Of a stretch of DNA of 64,000 bases, positions 49,779 through 60,925 are shown in pieces. The stretch comes from Dendrophyllia cribrosa (lineage: Eukaryota > Cnidaria > Anthozoa > Scleractinia > Dendrophylliidae). Made by a program: the position numbers and the translations under genes. Position 1 is the first letter of the stretch. Each line of letters starts with the position of its first letter. Where the stretch lies: the NCBI GenBank assembly GCA_024195265.1, contig JAJLRJ010000003.1:55938284-56002283 (forward strand), given 5' to 3'. Below the pieces are notes generated by a model that saw only the letters and a program-made list of their open reading frames with translations, was not told the DNA's origin and did no database searches.

Positions 49779-50505
49779 CACATTTTTAGCCATTGGCACC
49801 AATGAATGAGAGATTTTGTGAACACACGAAAAAACTCTCAGATTTGACTGGCGAAATCGAAGAAAAATTTGGTTTTCCTACCACTTGCCACTTCTTGTTA
49901 AAAAAAATTCACCTTCTTCGGCGTTTTCTTGGAAACTTTTATTACATAAAAAAAAGTCTAGTGATCAGTGAAAGTGAAAGGCGAACAACGACTGAGGGGA
50001 AAAGGAATAAAAACGAAAAAGAACGGGGAGTAAAACAAAGAAAAAGAAAAGTTCTGAGTCAAGCTTGTTACGCTTTTTTCTCGATCTCAAAAGTCGATTG
50101 ATTTGAATTGCATTTTGGCTTTTAGTTTGGGCTCTATCATGTCGTTGTCCCGTCATGTTCTCCGTAGTATCAGCCTTGATTATAAGTTTTCATGTTTCAA
50201 ACAACGTTTTGGATAGTTTGCTTGCAATTTCAGCCTTCACAGCAGCCAGAAAACAGCACCAGTGGCTTCAAATTGCCCTTTTCTGTGAAATTTCTAGGAG
50301 TCAATGGGTTAACAATGCCCGATCGATCCAAAGATCTGTGTCAGAAAAAATATTGAATAAATGTAAAAAAAAAAAGGAATAACTGATCCTTGGGGCGGAG
50401 AAAATAACTAATCATTTTGTTTTTCTTGACTCTGTCTTCAGGGGGGTGCTTAAAAGACCTTGGGGATTTGAAATTAATTTGCGATCTATTAAGGACCTTT
50501 TTTGT

Positions 50506-50683
50506 ATACCATGCGCGATTTAGGGGTAACACTTATTCTTTTGTTAAAACAATAGAATAGAACATAAAAGAACGACAATACAATAGAATACAATACCATA
50601 CAATATATTAGAATACATAATTTTACCTAATACAATGGAGGTGTACAATGTACAATGGAGCTGACACCCTAAATCGGGCATCA
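50506..50683. repeat. Dispersed repeat, inverted copy of 25020-25367
   Basis: GTTAAAACAATAGAATAGAA, AGAACGACAATACAATAGAA and GGAGGTGTACAATGTACAAT are reverse complements of the copy in the PARP gene. Confidence 0.72.
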
Positions 50684-51194
50684 CATGAAAAGCATAACCT
50701 TTTTATGCAGAGAACAGGGACTTTTGGAGGTTACGTTATGGGCCGTTCGACTTTTATTTTGGATCTCATTTTTTAATAGGTCTTTTGGGTGTCTAACAAT
50801 TTGGCCTCCATTTCGCACCTGGACCTCTGTATTTTCTCCGCTACAAGGAACAGTTCTGCCGAATTATTTCCCGCGGACCGCAAACCGCGGGTTGAAGTTT
50901 GCCGTTTGCAGTTTGTGGTATGCTCTTATCTCGGCAATTAATATTCGGGTCCATTTGAAATTTTAATTTTTCACTAGACAGTCTGCTTGATGATCATGCA
51001 TGAGTTTATTATCTTACAAGGAAAGGAATAAAAAATGTGGCTTTAATAAACTGATAGACAACAGACGATGCAAATTGTAAATAATTCTAATTTAATTACA
51101 TAAGATGTCACATAAGCTTAAGCTTGTTTACTTCAGATGAATGGGGTTAGTTTCTAGAGAAACTGTGGTGCTGCGTCGGTGGGGGGATGAAACA

Positions 51195-51365
51195 CGAGAA
51201 TTTAGTTTTATCGACTGAGTCGATAAGGTAAATTGACCACCGTAAAAAGATTCAAATAGCTGACGTTTCGAGCGCTAGCCCTTCTAGCGCTCGAAACGTC
51301 AGCTATTTGAATCTTTTTACGGTGGTCAATTTACCTTATCGACTCAGTCGATAAAACTAAATTCT
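51195..51365. repeat. 171-bp near-perfect hairpin
   Basis: GAGAATTTAGTTTTATCGAC through CTGACGTTTCGAGCGCTAGC pairs base by base with the second half; the arms are about 84 bases around a very short AGCCCTTC centre. Confidence 0.88.
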
Positions 51366-51620
51366 CTTGTTTACTTCAGTTGTATTACTTTTACGTGATC
51401 TTTTATCGTCCTGACGATATTTCTGAAGCAAACTATCCAGTCTCTCTCTGCACCATGGTCCCTTAATTTCCACTACTTTATCTGAAGTGCTAAATTCTCT
51501 TCTTAGCGTCTCTGCTATCTTCTCCAATTCCGCTGGTAAAGTTGAATTTTTTTCCGCGACTTCCTTGCACAAGAAGATGTCATAAAACGTGCTTGCCCAG
51601 CGAAAAGAAAGACGTGTTCT
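51357..51620 (-). pseudogene. Possible Myb/SANT-like DNA-binding domain remnant
   Basis: A minus-strand open stretch has the spacing of Myb/SANT-like transposon proteins: W...YDIFLCKEVAEKN, ELEKIAETLRREF, then RERLDSLLQKYRQDDKRS. There is no ATG and no complete gene, and it ends in the hairpin at 51195-51365. It may be an exon of an unseen gene or a transposon fragment. Not firmly recognised. Confidence 0.3.
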
Positions 51621-51869
51621 AGAAATTAAAACAAATGTATGGCATCGAAAATTGTGAAAGAAAAGTTGTTATTTTGAACGTGTTGAATACGTGCCACGAG
51701 CGGCGCCATGTTTGTTTTTCATTCAACGAATGCAAATATGGCCGTCCAACAATTTTTTGCTTGGACAGGTTCTCAAGAAAAGAAAAGCAATTGAATAATG
51801 ATAAAGATCAGGTCAAAATAAGTCATTGTGTGCATCGTTTCAAGGCCATATTCTTATTTTAGGAGAAGT

Positions 51870-52018
51870 TATACACGCTTTTAATAAATACCACGATGCA
51901 TCATTTTCCGCTAATGACGTCAAATGTATTCTTTTGAATTGCAAGAGAATTCAAAAGAATATGTTTGACGTCATTAGCGGAAAATGATGCATCGTGGTAT
52001 TTATTAAAAGCGTGTATA
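51870..52018. repeat. 149-bp near-perfect hairpin
   Basis: TATACACGCTTTTAATAAAT, ACCACGATGCATCATTTTCC and GCTAATGACGTCAAA are exactly mirrored; the arms of about 65 bases surround a short ATTGCAAGAGAAT centre. Confidence 0.88.
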
Positions 52019-52058
52019 GGCAATCAATTTTTGGGAAAAACATGAAAACGAGGCTAGT

Positions 52059-52062
<4 letters not shown>

Positions 52063-52093
<31 letters not shown>
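52063..52093 (+). repeat. Poly-G tract
   Basis: 31 G bases about 440 bases upstream of the H2A TATA box. Confidence 0.9.
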
Positions 52094-52094
<1 letters not shown>

Positions 52095-52507
52095 GAGCCG
52101 AGGAGGGGGCGCTTAAATATTGGAATTAGTGTGATGATGACGAATGATCAAACTTGATATTAATGGCCTTCTACATTGTTGCACATAATAAAATAATATA
52201 AATCAAGTAACTTTTTGTTCTTGAAACAGGCATGTGTTTTTGCCCATATTGTAAGACTGCCTTGCTCTGCTACATTTGGCGGCAAACACTGATCGGGCAA
52301 TAGTAGTTTCTTTATGAGAGCGATTAAAATTTATACTAACATCTCCTGGCAGTAACTTTCGATTTTCGAACATAGGATAGGAGGCCGAAGAATCCGCCCA
52401 GGAATCCGCTAAATTTAATACGGACAATTTTTCGCGCGCTCTTTACACTCAGTTGTTGCGAACTGCAGTGGAAATAGCGTGTACATTGCAACGCGTTTTG
52501 ATTTCTA

Positions 52508-52543
52508 ATTGGATAAAATCGATCCGAGCTGACTGTATAAATA
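52508..52543 (+). promoter_or_regulatory. Histone H2A promoter: inverted CCAAT and TATA box
   Basis: ATTGG (inverted CCAAT) at 52508-52512 and TATAAATA at 52536-52543. Initiation about 25-30 bases downstream, near 52565-52575, would give a 5' UTR of about 135 bases, long for a histone gene. Confidence 0.7.
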
Positions 52544-52706
52544 AGGTTCAACCTTCTTCTTCAGTCTTTACTTTGCAGTTTTAATACAATCGTATAAACT
52601 GCTTTATAGAAGACTTTGGTCCCATTCACCTTGTATACGAAGACTCAGTTGTCCGCCGTTGGATTCATTACTACCACATTTACATCGGCGGCAGACTGTT
52701 TGAAGA

Positions 52707-53141
52707 ATGGCGCTTTCACCCGTTAAGAGCCAGCTTGGAAAATCAAAGAAAAAGATATATAATGGCACTGGTAGGTCAGGGAGAATCAGTCGTACAGCGA
52801 AAGCCGGACTTCAGTTCCCAGTCAGCCGAATACACCGATATTTACGCCGAGGGAAGTACTCCGAACGTATCGCAGTTGGAGCGCCCGTATACTTGGCAGC
52901 CGTTCTCGAGTATTTAGTCGCGGAAGTTCTCGAGTTGAGTGGCAATGCCGCCCGGGATAACAAGAAACGGAGGATAAATCCTCGTGCCATCGTACTCGCT
53001 ATTAGAAGCGATCAAGAACTCAGTCAATTGACGCCGAGAGTGATTGTACCTCATGCCGGAGTGCTACCAAATATTCACTCTGTTCTGCTCCAGAAAAAGA
53101 AGAGAAAGTATACAAAGAGAACGAGCGAAAAGAATACCTGA
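52707..53141 (+). CDS. Divergent histone H2A, intronless
   Basis: H2A pairs with H2B in the nucleosome. The 144-residue protein has the H2A fold from about residue 33: [46 protein letters not shown] and [11 protein letters not shown]. It departs from ordinary H2A in several ways: about 15 extra N-terminal residues beginning MALSPVK; Ser for Gly in the FPVGRIHR motif; Gln103 where canonical H2A has an acidic-patch Glu (position 91); changes in the docking region ([12 protein letters not shown]); and a basic tail [10 protein letters not shown] without SQ[D/E], so it is not H2A.X. No H2A.Z signature. Promoter and 3' stem-loop are of replication-dependent type. It stands alone, not in a histone cluster. 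It could be a germline or lineage-specific variant; that is inference. Confidence 0.93.
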   Translation: MALSPVKSQLGKSKKKIYNGTGRSGRISRTAKAGLQFPVSRIHRYLRRGKYSERIAVGAPVYLAAVLEYLVAEVLELSGNAARDNKKRRINPRAIVLAIRSDQELSQLTPRVIVPHAGVLPNIHSVLLQKKKRKYTKRTSEKNT

Positions 53142-53171
53142 GAACTAACAAGTCACATTTGCAAACAAAAC

Positions 53172-53187
53172 GGCTCTTTTAGGAGCC
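53172..53187 (+). terminator. Histone mRNA 3' stem-loop
   Basis: GGCTCTTTTAGGAGCC followed by ACC is the conserved metazoan histone 3' stem-loop (6-bp stem, TTTA loop), starting 31 bases after the stop. It implies SLBP/U7 processing without poly(A). Confidence 0.93.
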
Positions 53188-53190
53188 ACC

Positions 53191-54054
53191 AAATCAAACG
53201 AAAAGTCTTTGTCCAACACAAGAATTTGGCGGGAAGTATTTACATATACTGTGCAAATTTATAATTATGACCAAACAAAAACGCACTAAAAAAAAGTTCA
53301 GATATGTTGATAGATGAAACCTCGAATAGGGCTTTTCTATATTATGATAAAATGTTCTATGGTATATTTATATTAGCTTATATTACGAGCCAGTTGCGCT
53401 TTTGATTATTTTATAGAAAAAGCGCAATATAATAAGTAATGAATAAACAACAAAATATTGAGACGCCTTCCATTTTTCAACCGATTTTAACTATTCACTG
53501 CGGTTTCAAATCTAAAGTTCAACCTTGCTTTATAGTACCTAGGCCTCATTATTTCGCCGCCAAGGTCATGCGTTTTGGGTCACATGGTCCAATACTAAAT
53601 ACACCCAAGTTTTTATTAATCCACCTATTTTTTAAAGAAATTTTATACGTAGTTTTTCATATTTTCTTTAGGGTTTTACTTGGTGCACGGAAATATTTGA
53701 AATAAAATTATACGAAAAACAAACGTTTTTGTGAAAAAAGAAACCGCCAGATTGAATGCATTTATTCTGAAATTCGTGCCCAGACTTTTTCCACGATTGT
53801 GGCAGTGTGCAAGGGATTGTGGGAAGACATTGCCACGCAGCTGCCATTATTTTGAGTTGTTGGACGTGTGAAGAGGATATAATTCAGACAAAACTTCCTT
53901 TTTTTCCATTGTGGGTGAGAATTCCTATCTTTTTCCTATCAGTTTGGCCACTTTCATTCCTATTTTCTGAATGTCATTTGTCACTTGATGCCCTGCACAT
54001 ATTACAAAAACTACTTTTTCAAGGCTATTGTTGCTGTGAACAAAATTTTCAGCC
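53191..54054. other. Spacer between H2A and the matrix-protein gene
   Basis: AT-rich, with no recognised gene, repeat or RNA. The two genes converge here. Confidence 0.5.
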
Positions 54055-56544
54055 TCACTGCACGAAGATATATCCCATCCCCCTGATACGAGTGCCATTG
54101 TTATCGGGCTCGGGTAAGTAATCTGCCTCGTTTCCACAAGTATTGTTGTTATCTTGTTTTCCGCCAGTACCAAACCCGATTCTGGAGTCACAGCTATCAC
54201 AATTATTTTGATCGTTACCAAGGAAACCGATTCTTGCTTTGGAAAAATCACTCCGATCACTCATTGCATTGAACCCTTCCTTGTTACAGTTGGTCTGCAA
54301 TGAGGCCTGTGAACCAATCAGCGACTTCCATGCATTGCGACCCAGTGAGGTGGCGCGGTATTTCCCGTCAGCGATCAGAGAGTGTAAAGAGTTTGCTTGC
54401 TTGGCAATAACAGTAAAGTTGATCTGCTGACTGATCTTCATACCAAGGCAGATCTTGAAGAAGGATGTGTTCCAGTATGATGCAAGCTTTGCCTCTTGCG
54501 AGTCAAACCCAGTCTCCCCTCCAACAACGTTGAAGGTTTCCTTGTTGCTCCACAGAGTGGAAATAAAGTGAAAGGTTTGCTATGAATAATTTAAATACAA
54601 AAATAGCCGTGAGTTGCAAGAACGGGTTAATTGAGAAAAAGTATGTGTGATGGGCGAGGGAATGCGGGGAATTTTCACGACAACTACATTTTGCAACTAC
54701 TGGAGACATAACGATAAGTAGAGTCGATCAGCTGTGTTACGTGGAGACCTCTTTTTTCGAAAGCATTGCAAACTTAGAGACAACATACCCGATAAATGTC
54801 ATACCTTGTTGCCATCGATCTTCATGACAGGCGTCCACCCCCCATCTCCACATCCAAAATCTCCCAAGTGACAGAGAACGGAAGTTGGTTTTGAGTCAAA
54901 GAGAAGGGTAACAACCTGACTCACTTTCAACCTGCACAAAAATACAATTTGAAGTTTTTGAATGCCGCACCAACTGTCGAAGAAAACCATACAGTTTACG
55001 TAAATCCAAAGATTTCACAGGACGAAATAACGATTTTAAGTGCAAGTAAAGGTTCATTAAAGATTAGTAAATTCATTATTTCGTCCTGTGAACGCGATTC
55101 ACAGGACGAAATAATGAATTTACTAATCTTTAAGAGAAAATTAAATTTTACTTAAAGGTAGCGAAAATCTTTAAGTTGAGACGTAAATACTCTTAAATGT
55201 ATTAAAGTTAGTAAGTATCTTTAATATGTGTTTAAGAACCTTTACGTTATCTTTAATTCAACTTTCCAACAACTTAAAGACCCTTAAAGGCAACTTAAAT
55301 TGTTCATTACTAGCTTTAAGTGTTGTCAAGTAAAGGCTTATTTAAGTAATTTACGGTGCACTTAAAGATAGTCGAAATTGTTCTTTAAGTTTTCTTTAAT
55401 GAACCTTTACTTGCACTTAAAGTCGTTATTTCGTCCAATTTACGTAAAAATGATTTCCGAGAAATCCAAATATTTACGAGAAAGATTATAGGATCATACT
55501 CAGATCCGATCACCTACGCCTTTCGCGGAAAAGAATACGCATAGCCAGTGGTAACTCGAAGTAATATGAACACTGTCCCCGACGTATTCAGTACCTGACG
55601 AACTGCTTTCTCGTCCCCAGGGCCTTCTCCTTTCACCGCCATTTATGAAAGCGGAGAAGGCCCTGGTGACAAGATTGTTCTGCTCTACATTATACCCACA
55701 GTCCTCAGGGTTCTTGGTCAGCGCTGTGTCGCAGAGAGCAACTCTGGGGAAATTATTGGAATGTTTTGGCGTAGAAATCAACGTTCCGTTTCTTTTTCTG
55801 TCTCTGTGTTCGAGATTGCAAACAGCCAATAAAATCTCATATTTTTCACTTTTATCGTAAGTTCCTCGCAGCGACCTAGCGCTGATCATGGACTACTAAA
55901 GAGCATGTGCTTGTCCGTCGAAAATTTCATCCATTCTTAGTTCATTTATTCAAGTTTAAAAACAAAAAATCCAGATTATCCACTTTTTAAATCCGATTTC
56001 AAATTTTCCAAATAAACGCAGCATTCGCTATCATGCAAACTGCCTTCCGTGACCTTCAAAAGATATTTTAAACTTAAACATTCGATACTCAGCGAAGAAA
56101 TTGTAAGACGAGTGGTAATGCTTCTTACTTGTACTTGTTAACATTAAGATCATACAGGTCCTTGCATGACGACTTTAAAGCTGAACAAGAGATAAAATTA
56201 ACTCAGTTAGAAGTCGCCAGTTTGTGAGATAAAAGAAAAGTGAAAAGTAGAAATCTTTTTAACAGACGCCTAAGTAACCAACATTGCCAAGACTGCCACA
56301 CATTTGCGGGAGTTTAATCATCTGCTTACATTGAGTTTCTCCGGTTTAAAAGGAGTTTTCTTTATTAATAACTTTTCATCAATTCGTATACCATTTCTTT
56401 TCTTATTTTTCGCCTGATTATATAAGCGAATGAAAGCTGGGAATATTGGCTAGATGCCAGCCTTATTTTCCATTACGTGTATAAACAGTAGTCTTCAGTA
56501 GAAATAATTATAAAAGCATGTATGTATGTATGTATGTATGTATG

Positions 56545-56575
<31 letters not shown>

Positions 56576-56878
56576 TTATTTACCTATCTCGCAATGTTCT
56601 CCGAGGAAACCCTCATAACAATGGCAGTCGAACGAGTGATACTTGTAGTTCGCCACACACGTTCCTCCATTTTGGCACGGAGAGGACATACATGGGGTCT
56701 GAAATGGAAAAGGAAATTTATCAGCAATGACCAGATTGATAACCGCAAAGAGACAGACGGTAAAAGTAATAAACAGTTGGCAAATGGTCCCCGCGCACTG
56801 AATCGCTCCCGGCCAACGATCGAGATCAATTAGGGAAATGAACTTGTCGTTTTCCATTTTTTTATTGAAGGAGGACAT
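54055..56878 (-). CDS. EGF plus fibrinogen-like protein, skeletal organic matrix protein 5-like
   Basis: Four exons, 5' to 3': 56584-56878, 56129-56180, 54805-54931, 54055-54579; 999 bases, 332 residues, TGA stop, phases agree. Residues 28-51 are hydrophobic (a signal anchor or uncleaved signal). Residues 63-96 form an EGF-like domain with six Cys ([12 protein letters not shown]...[12 protein letters not shown]). Next come [32 protein letters not shown] and a long Cys-containing C-terminal domain with [45 protein letters not shown] and [10 protein letters not shown], ending GYIFVQ. This order matches the coral family named uncharacterized skeletal organic matrix protein 5, found in coral skeletons. 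The exact role is unknown; matrix adhesion is inferred. An acceptor-like CAG before 56698 allows a different first exon. Confidence 0.85.
55016..55440. mobile_element. Inverted-end element GGACGAAATAACGA in the matrix-protein intron
   Basis: GGACGAAATAACGATTTTAA and GTGCAAGTAAAGGTTCATT at the left are mirrored at 55398-55436. A second palindrome near 55060-55130 repeats TTCGTCCTGTGAA with its complement. The interior is full of CTTAAAG motifs. Confidence 0.72.
55613..55669. repeat. 57-bp hairpin related to 15283-15564
   Basis: GTCCCCAGGGCCTTCTCC pairs with GGAGAAGGCCCTGGTGAC. The GCCATTTATGAAAGCGGAG interior resembles the core of the larger element. Confidence 0.65.
56517..56574 (+). repeat. 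(ATGT)n microsatellite
   Basis: About 14 ATGT units, ending 10 bases from the donor side of exon 56584-56878. Confidence 0.95.
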
Positions 56879-58168
56879 GTGATATCCGTTTGCTGGAAAT
56901 TTTAGAGGCGGAAAATTTTCAGTAGAAAAGGGAAACTTTTAATATATCCCTTGCTCGCCGACTTTTCAAGGTACTCGGTTGGCTTTACAAAAATCCCTTT
57001 GCCAAATTTCAGTGAGGTGGCTATGAACAAAAAAATGTAAACTCTAGTTTTCAATCATCAGTCCTAAATATAAGACAATTCATCGAAATGTCATATCCGC
57101 GGTGAATGAATTAACGGCTAAACGTTGTTGCGGAGACGGAACTGTTTGTTTATGTGGCGAAGCTAAAAGTTCTAAATTTTAAAAATTCTTAATTCGATCC
57201 ATCGGGTGCCGGGGGTGTCTCGAAAACTCAGACCTCGAAACTTCAGACCTCAGACCCCCAAAAAACTCAGACCCCTGGGTGTCTCGAAAACTCAGACCCC
57301 CCAAAAAACTCAGAGTACGGGGTAGAGGGGTGCGTTGCGTGATACTTTCGCCAAACACCATATTCTCTAAAACAAATATATTTGACCATAACTAAAAAGT
57401 TATGGAAATCAGACATATGGACATCCCCTTTGACTATTTGCCTTGTGTGTGTATTACGTAACCGTCCGATAAATATTACCACAAATATTCACGTGAACAA
57501 TGTGTCGTGACTTTGTTTGAGGGCTATTTATGATGTACTGAAAGGCGCGTGGTCGTGTTTACGTTTTCCCATTTTAATACCTTGACTTACCTCGACCAAA
57601 TTGAACATTATTTTTACTTTTTATTTCAAGAATTTTAAGTCCAATTTATCAATCTTTTTCAACTAAAAGAGGACTACCTCGTAACAGTGTGTAAAGGGTC
57701 CTTTCAACTGTTTAAAACATAACGTCAGTATAGCTATAAATCAACAATCTAATTGCGAAATGAAATTTTCGTTCGTTGAATAACTAACCCAAACATTCCT
57801 ATAATAAACCTTTATCAAACTGTATCAAGTTCAAAAACATAACTGCACTGAAACTGAAACTGAACATACAAAACTGTGGTATAGAGAATAAGTAAGACAA
57901 TAATAAAAGGTTTTAAGTAACGAATACTTTTTCTTGACTTCGGTTATCTAATTGGTGGCTATTCAAAGCACCCTAACAAAAACACAACAGTCTACAAGCG
58001 GGCATTTAACAGATTCTACTGACACTTCACTGAGATAGTTTATGTTTACTTTTTCAGTGTCAGATTTAACAAGAACTGTGAAAATTGTCCTTAAGCAATA
58101 CTTTTGTTTTTTCCTTGGTACTGTCACATCATCCGAATTCAATGTTTTTGTGTCAGCGAATCAACTTC
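56879..58168. other. Spacer between the matrix-protein gene and the MULE copy
   Basis: Contains a short tandem repeat of CTCAGACCCCCAAAAAA / GTCTCGAAAACTCAGAC at 57217-57315. No gene or RNA was recognised in the rest, and no terminal inverted repeat of the neighbouring transposon could be identified. Confidence 0.5.
57217..57315 (+). repeat. Short tandem repeat CTCGAAAACTCAGACC
   Basis: Irregular units of GTCTCGAAAACTCAGACC and CCCCAAAAAACTCAGA repeat over about 100 bases. Confidence 0.75.
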
Positions 58169-58905
58169 TCAGTAATCAAGCTCTACTTCTAGCAGGTTGA
58201 GATGGGACGGTCGCAAATGGCCAAGAACGTCGGAAGGTATGTCAATGAAGGCTGAATGGAAATAAGGAAAGCATGATGTGATACAGCTTCGCTTGATACC
58301 GTAGTACTTTGTTGTGTATTGGGCCGATGGGAGCTTGAGCTTCGGATCTCCGGGCCTGGGGTACAGCCACTTTTCCTGATGTGACACAATGATGTCGTAA
58401 GAAACAATTTGTCGCCTCCTGGGGAATTCCACTCGGCACTGCCTGCATTCTTTCGCATTAGGTTGGTCATGTAGGAAACCAACTACTAAAGGTAGATTGT
58501 TGTGGTGTATCTCTGTGAATGCACGTTTCTCGGCAGCTCCACTTTGGCCTGGCCTCCATGCATTCTTATGGACTCCACCCTTTTTTCCCTGTGCGTCTTT
58601 GGCTGGCTCAACAAGACCACTTTTAGATGGCAGCGAGCAACTTGATGACTTGGCTAGATAGCCCAAGTGTTCTTTTAAAATGCCTTCTATTTCAGAAACA
58701 CACAGATTGTGTTTACAAATGTTGTTATACTTGAAACAGGGACAAGTGCAAATGGAGTGATCCTTATAGACAGTGCACTCATACATCCCTTTCTTGCAGG
58801 TCTTGGCAGCAACAAGGTATTTTTTCCGTTTCTCAGCGCCCCCCAACGATGGCATTTCTTTGATAGCGTCATGACAATTGAGCAGGTTTTCTGCCTCCTT
58901 GACAA
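58169..58905 (-). pseudogene. SWIM zinc finger and C-terminal domain of the MULE transposase
   Basis: The SWIM motif C-x-C-x(n)-C-x-H is seen in ICTCPCFKYNNICKHNLCV. A basic linker follows, then CRQCRVEFPRR, HQEKWLYPRPGDP, TTKYYGIK and a final helix ending LLEVELDY, all typical of invertebrate MULE C-termini. It starts in frame after a frameshift near 58905. Confidence 0.8.
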
Positions 58906-59078
58906 TTAATGGTTGCTATCAAATCAGCTGTGCATCCATTTACCGACTGAAGAGACTCCTTCAGATCAATTGAAAATTTTCTGACGTCTACTGGCTTAGC
59001 GAATGCCGACTTGTTGACAGTGATGGATTTTCCTCCTATGGCCTCCTCTACAGTTATCTGGTTGAATTTCTGGAGATA

Positions 59079-60020
59079 TCATTCTGTTCTCTGGATTTTA
59101 GACATTTCAAACCACTCGTCTGGAGGAACGGCCAGATGGTCGGCTACATCCGCAAGCTCATATTCTGCACTTAACCCACAGATTGCCATTTGTAGTTCCT
59201 CCTGTTGGTGCTTGTCCACCTCCTCCCAGACATCCTTGGTAAACTGAAGCTTCGATAAATTAACTTTGTTTTTATCGTTCTTCACGATCGCCTCTTTTTG
59301 GCGAGTCAGCTTGTTGTTTACGCTCTCTGATTGATTTGTGTAACAACGTAGAGGCGTACCAGATTGATTGCATGGCATTCCTGCTCTTTTTCTTGCGTCA
59401 CTGACCATACACATCTCGATCATTTCTTTTTGGCTGTTAACATATTTCCAAAAAAGAGGGGCTTTGCGTCCGATGATTCGTTCTTCCTCCTTATCCAGGC
59501 GTATTTGGGCAGCTGACAATCGAAACTGTAATTCCTCCTTGTTGTTGGCTTCTATAATCCCTTGCTTTCCAAATACAGCGTCAATAAAAAATTTTTGCCG
59601 CTGCTTCTGTTGGACACCAAGTTTATGGAGTTTGTCTTGGAAGTTTAGCTGGAAATGCCTAAAGCATCGGAGGCCAGTGGAATGTGTCAGAACCTCCGAG
59701 ATGGCACTATGTAAGGCAATTTCGCCATCGGTAATAAAACCTTTCCCCTTTTCTGCGAGAGATGGCGCACTGTTGCAGACAGCCGTTACGATCTTCTTGT
59801 AAACAACTTTTTCCTTGCTGTAATGGAGAGCTGTCGGTCCAAGGAAGGTAGGAGCTTCACCGGTTCTTTTACATTTTGAAAACAAATGTTTGTAGGTGAA
59901 TGGAGTCACTTCGTACTGCCCAAAACTGAACGTTGGGTCGACACTGAAGGGGTGGCTTAACGTTTGGGATGTACAGAATCTTGAAAGATCTCTCGTCATG
60001 TGTTTTTCCCCAGCACCCAT
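59079..60020 (-). pseudogene. MULE transposase DDE core
   Basis: A 313-codon open stretch has the MULE catalytic pattern: first Asp in SVDPTFSFG (codon 59937-59939), FLGPTALHYS, second Asp in ITDGEIALHSA (59727-59729), RCFRHFQLNFQDKL with the C-x-x-H, and Glu in YTNQSESVNNKL. The upstream part, GGMLGAREPGDLPRSRKQIY and DLPEDLWVLGK (60184-60005), is one frame away because of an indel in an A-run. It ends at an in-frame TGA where coding continues for about 55 more codons. Confidence 0.82.
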
Positions 60021-60838
60021 AGGTCCTCTGGTAAATCGTGGTGCTCTAATATGATTGGCTCCTCCTTGTGCTTACAATATTGCAGGAGTTCCTCGACCTG
60101 GTCCGGCATCTTTCGTTTGTTATTCAAATCATAGATCTGTTTCCTTGATCTTGGCAGATCTCCCGGCTCACGAGCACCCAGCATCCCACCTGCAGCTGCC
60201 GATGCTTGACTGAAAGTAACTGAAGGTGCATTGGTGGCGACGTTCTATATATACCCCATTCATGTCGCTTTTAACATCCTTCCAATGTTTAAGTTTTCCG
60301 ACATCAATGACAAATGCCATGTTCTGTCTCACTCTTAAGGGGACCTTGCAACACTTTGGCTTTTGTTCGGCTAGCAAAATTTCTATTGCTTGCATTGGAG
60401 TATACCTGTCACACTTCCCCTTTTGGAATATAGGAAGTTCGTTGTCGTTGTTGTAAATGACTTGAAAAAAAAAATAAGAAAAAAGGACGATTGAGTTGCC
60501 TGTGGTCAGCTTCATCTTTCTGGGTGTTCAAGACGTATATTTACAAAATAAGTTAATTACCTCGGTGAAACTCATTTCCTCCATCGCATCGTTGGACGAT
60601 GAAGTAACTGTAGCTTCGTCGATTTCATGATCTGCAAGGATAAAATCATACATCAAATTAAATTACCGTCAATCAATTATAAAATCAATTAAATCAAGAA
60701 ATTAATTAATGAAAGTAATCAATTAATCACTTACATTGCATTACACTGCATTATATTATATCACATTACATCACGTCACATTTTATAATATTAAATCATT
60801 AACTCAAACTACTCATAATCACGACTGAGCCGTTCGCA

Positions 60839-60925
60839 CGGTTGGCTTAGTGGGTAGGACGCCAGTCTGTTGGGCAGGAGGTAGCTAGAGGGGTGTAATC
60901 CGAGAGAGGTTTCGGAGATACGTAC
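60839..60925 (+). other. Possible tRNA-like SINE fragment
   Basis: GGTTGGCTTAGTGGGTAGG resembles a pol III A box and is followed by GCCAGTCTGTTGGGCAGGAG. No good B box, so weakly supported. Confidence 0.3.

Larger units (their letters stand above)
49347..52507. other. Intergenic region between ETFA and H2A
   Basis: Transcription diverges from here: ETFA starts at 49346 and H2A near 52565. The region holds several inverted-repeat elements, listed separately, and a possible Myb/SANT-like remnant. No promoter element of ETFA could be assigned. Nothing clear was seen in 49790-50290 or 50690-51180. Confidence 0.55.

Noticed and set aside
52203..52551. Minus-strand frames upstream of H2A
   Set aside because: They overlap the H2A promoter and show no domain or conserved pattern.
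55500..55889. 129-codon minus-strand frame as an extra exon of the matrix-protein gene
   Set aside because: It crosses a hairpin repeat, and the flanking exons 56129-56180 and 54805-54931 already join in phase without it.
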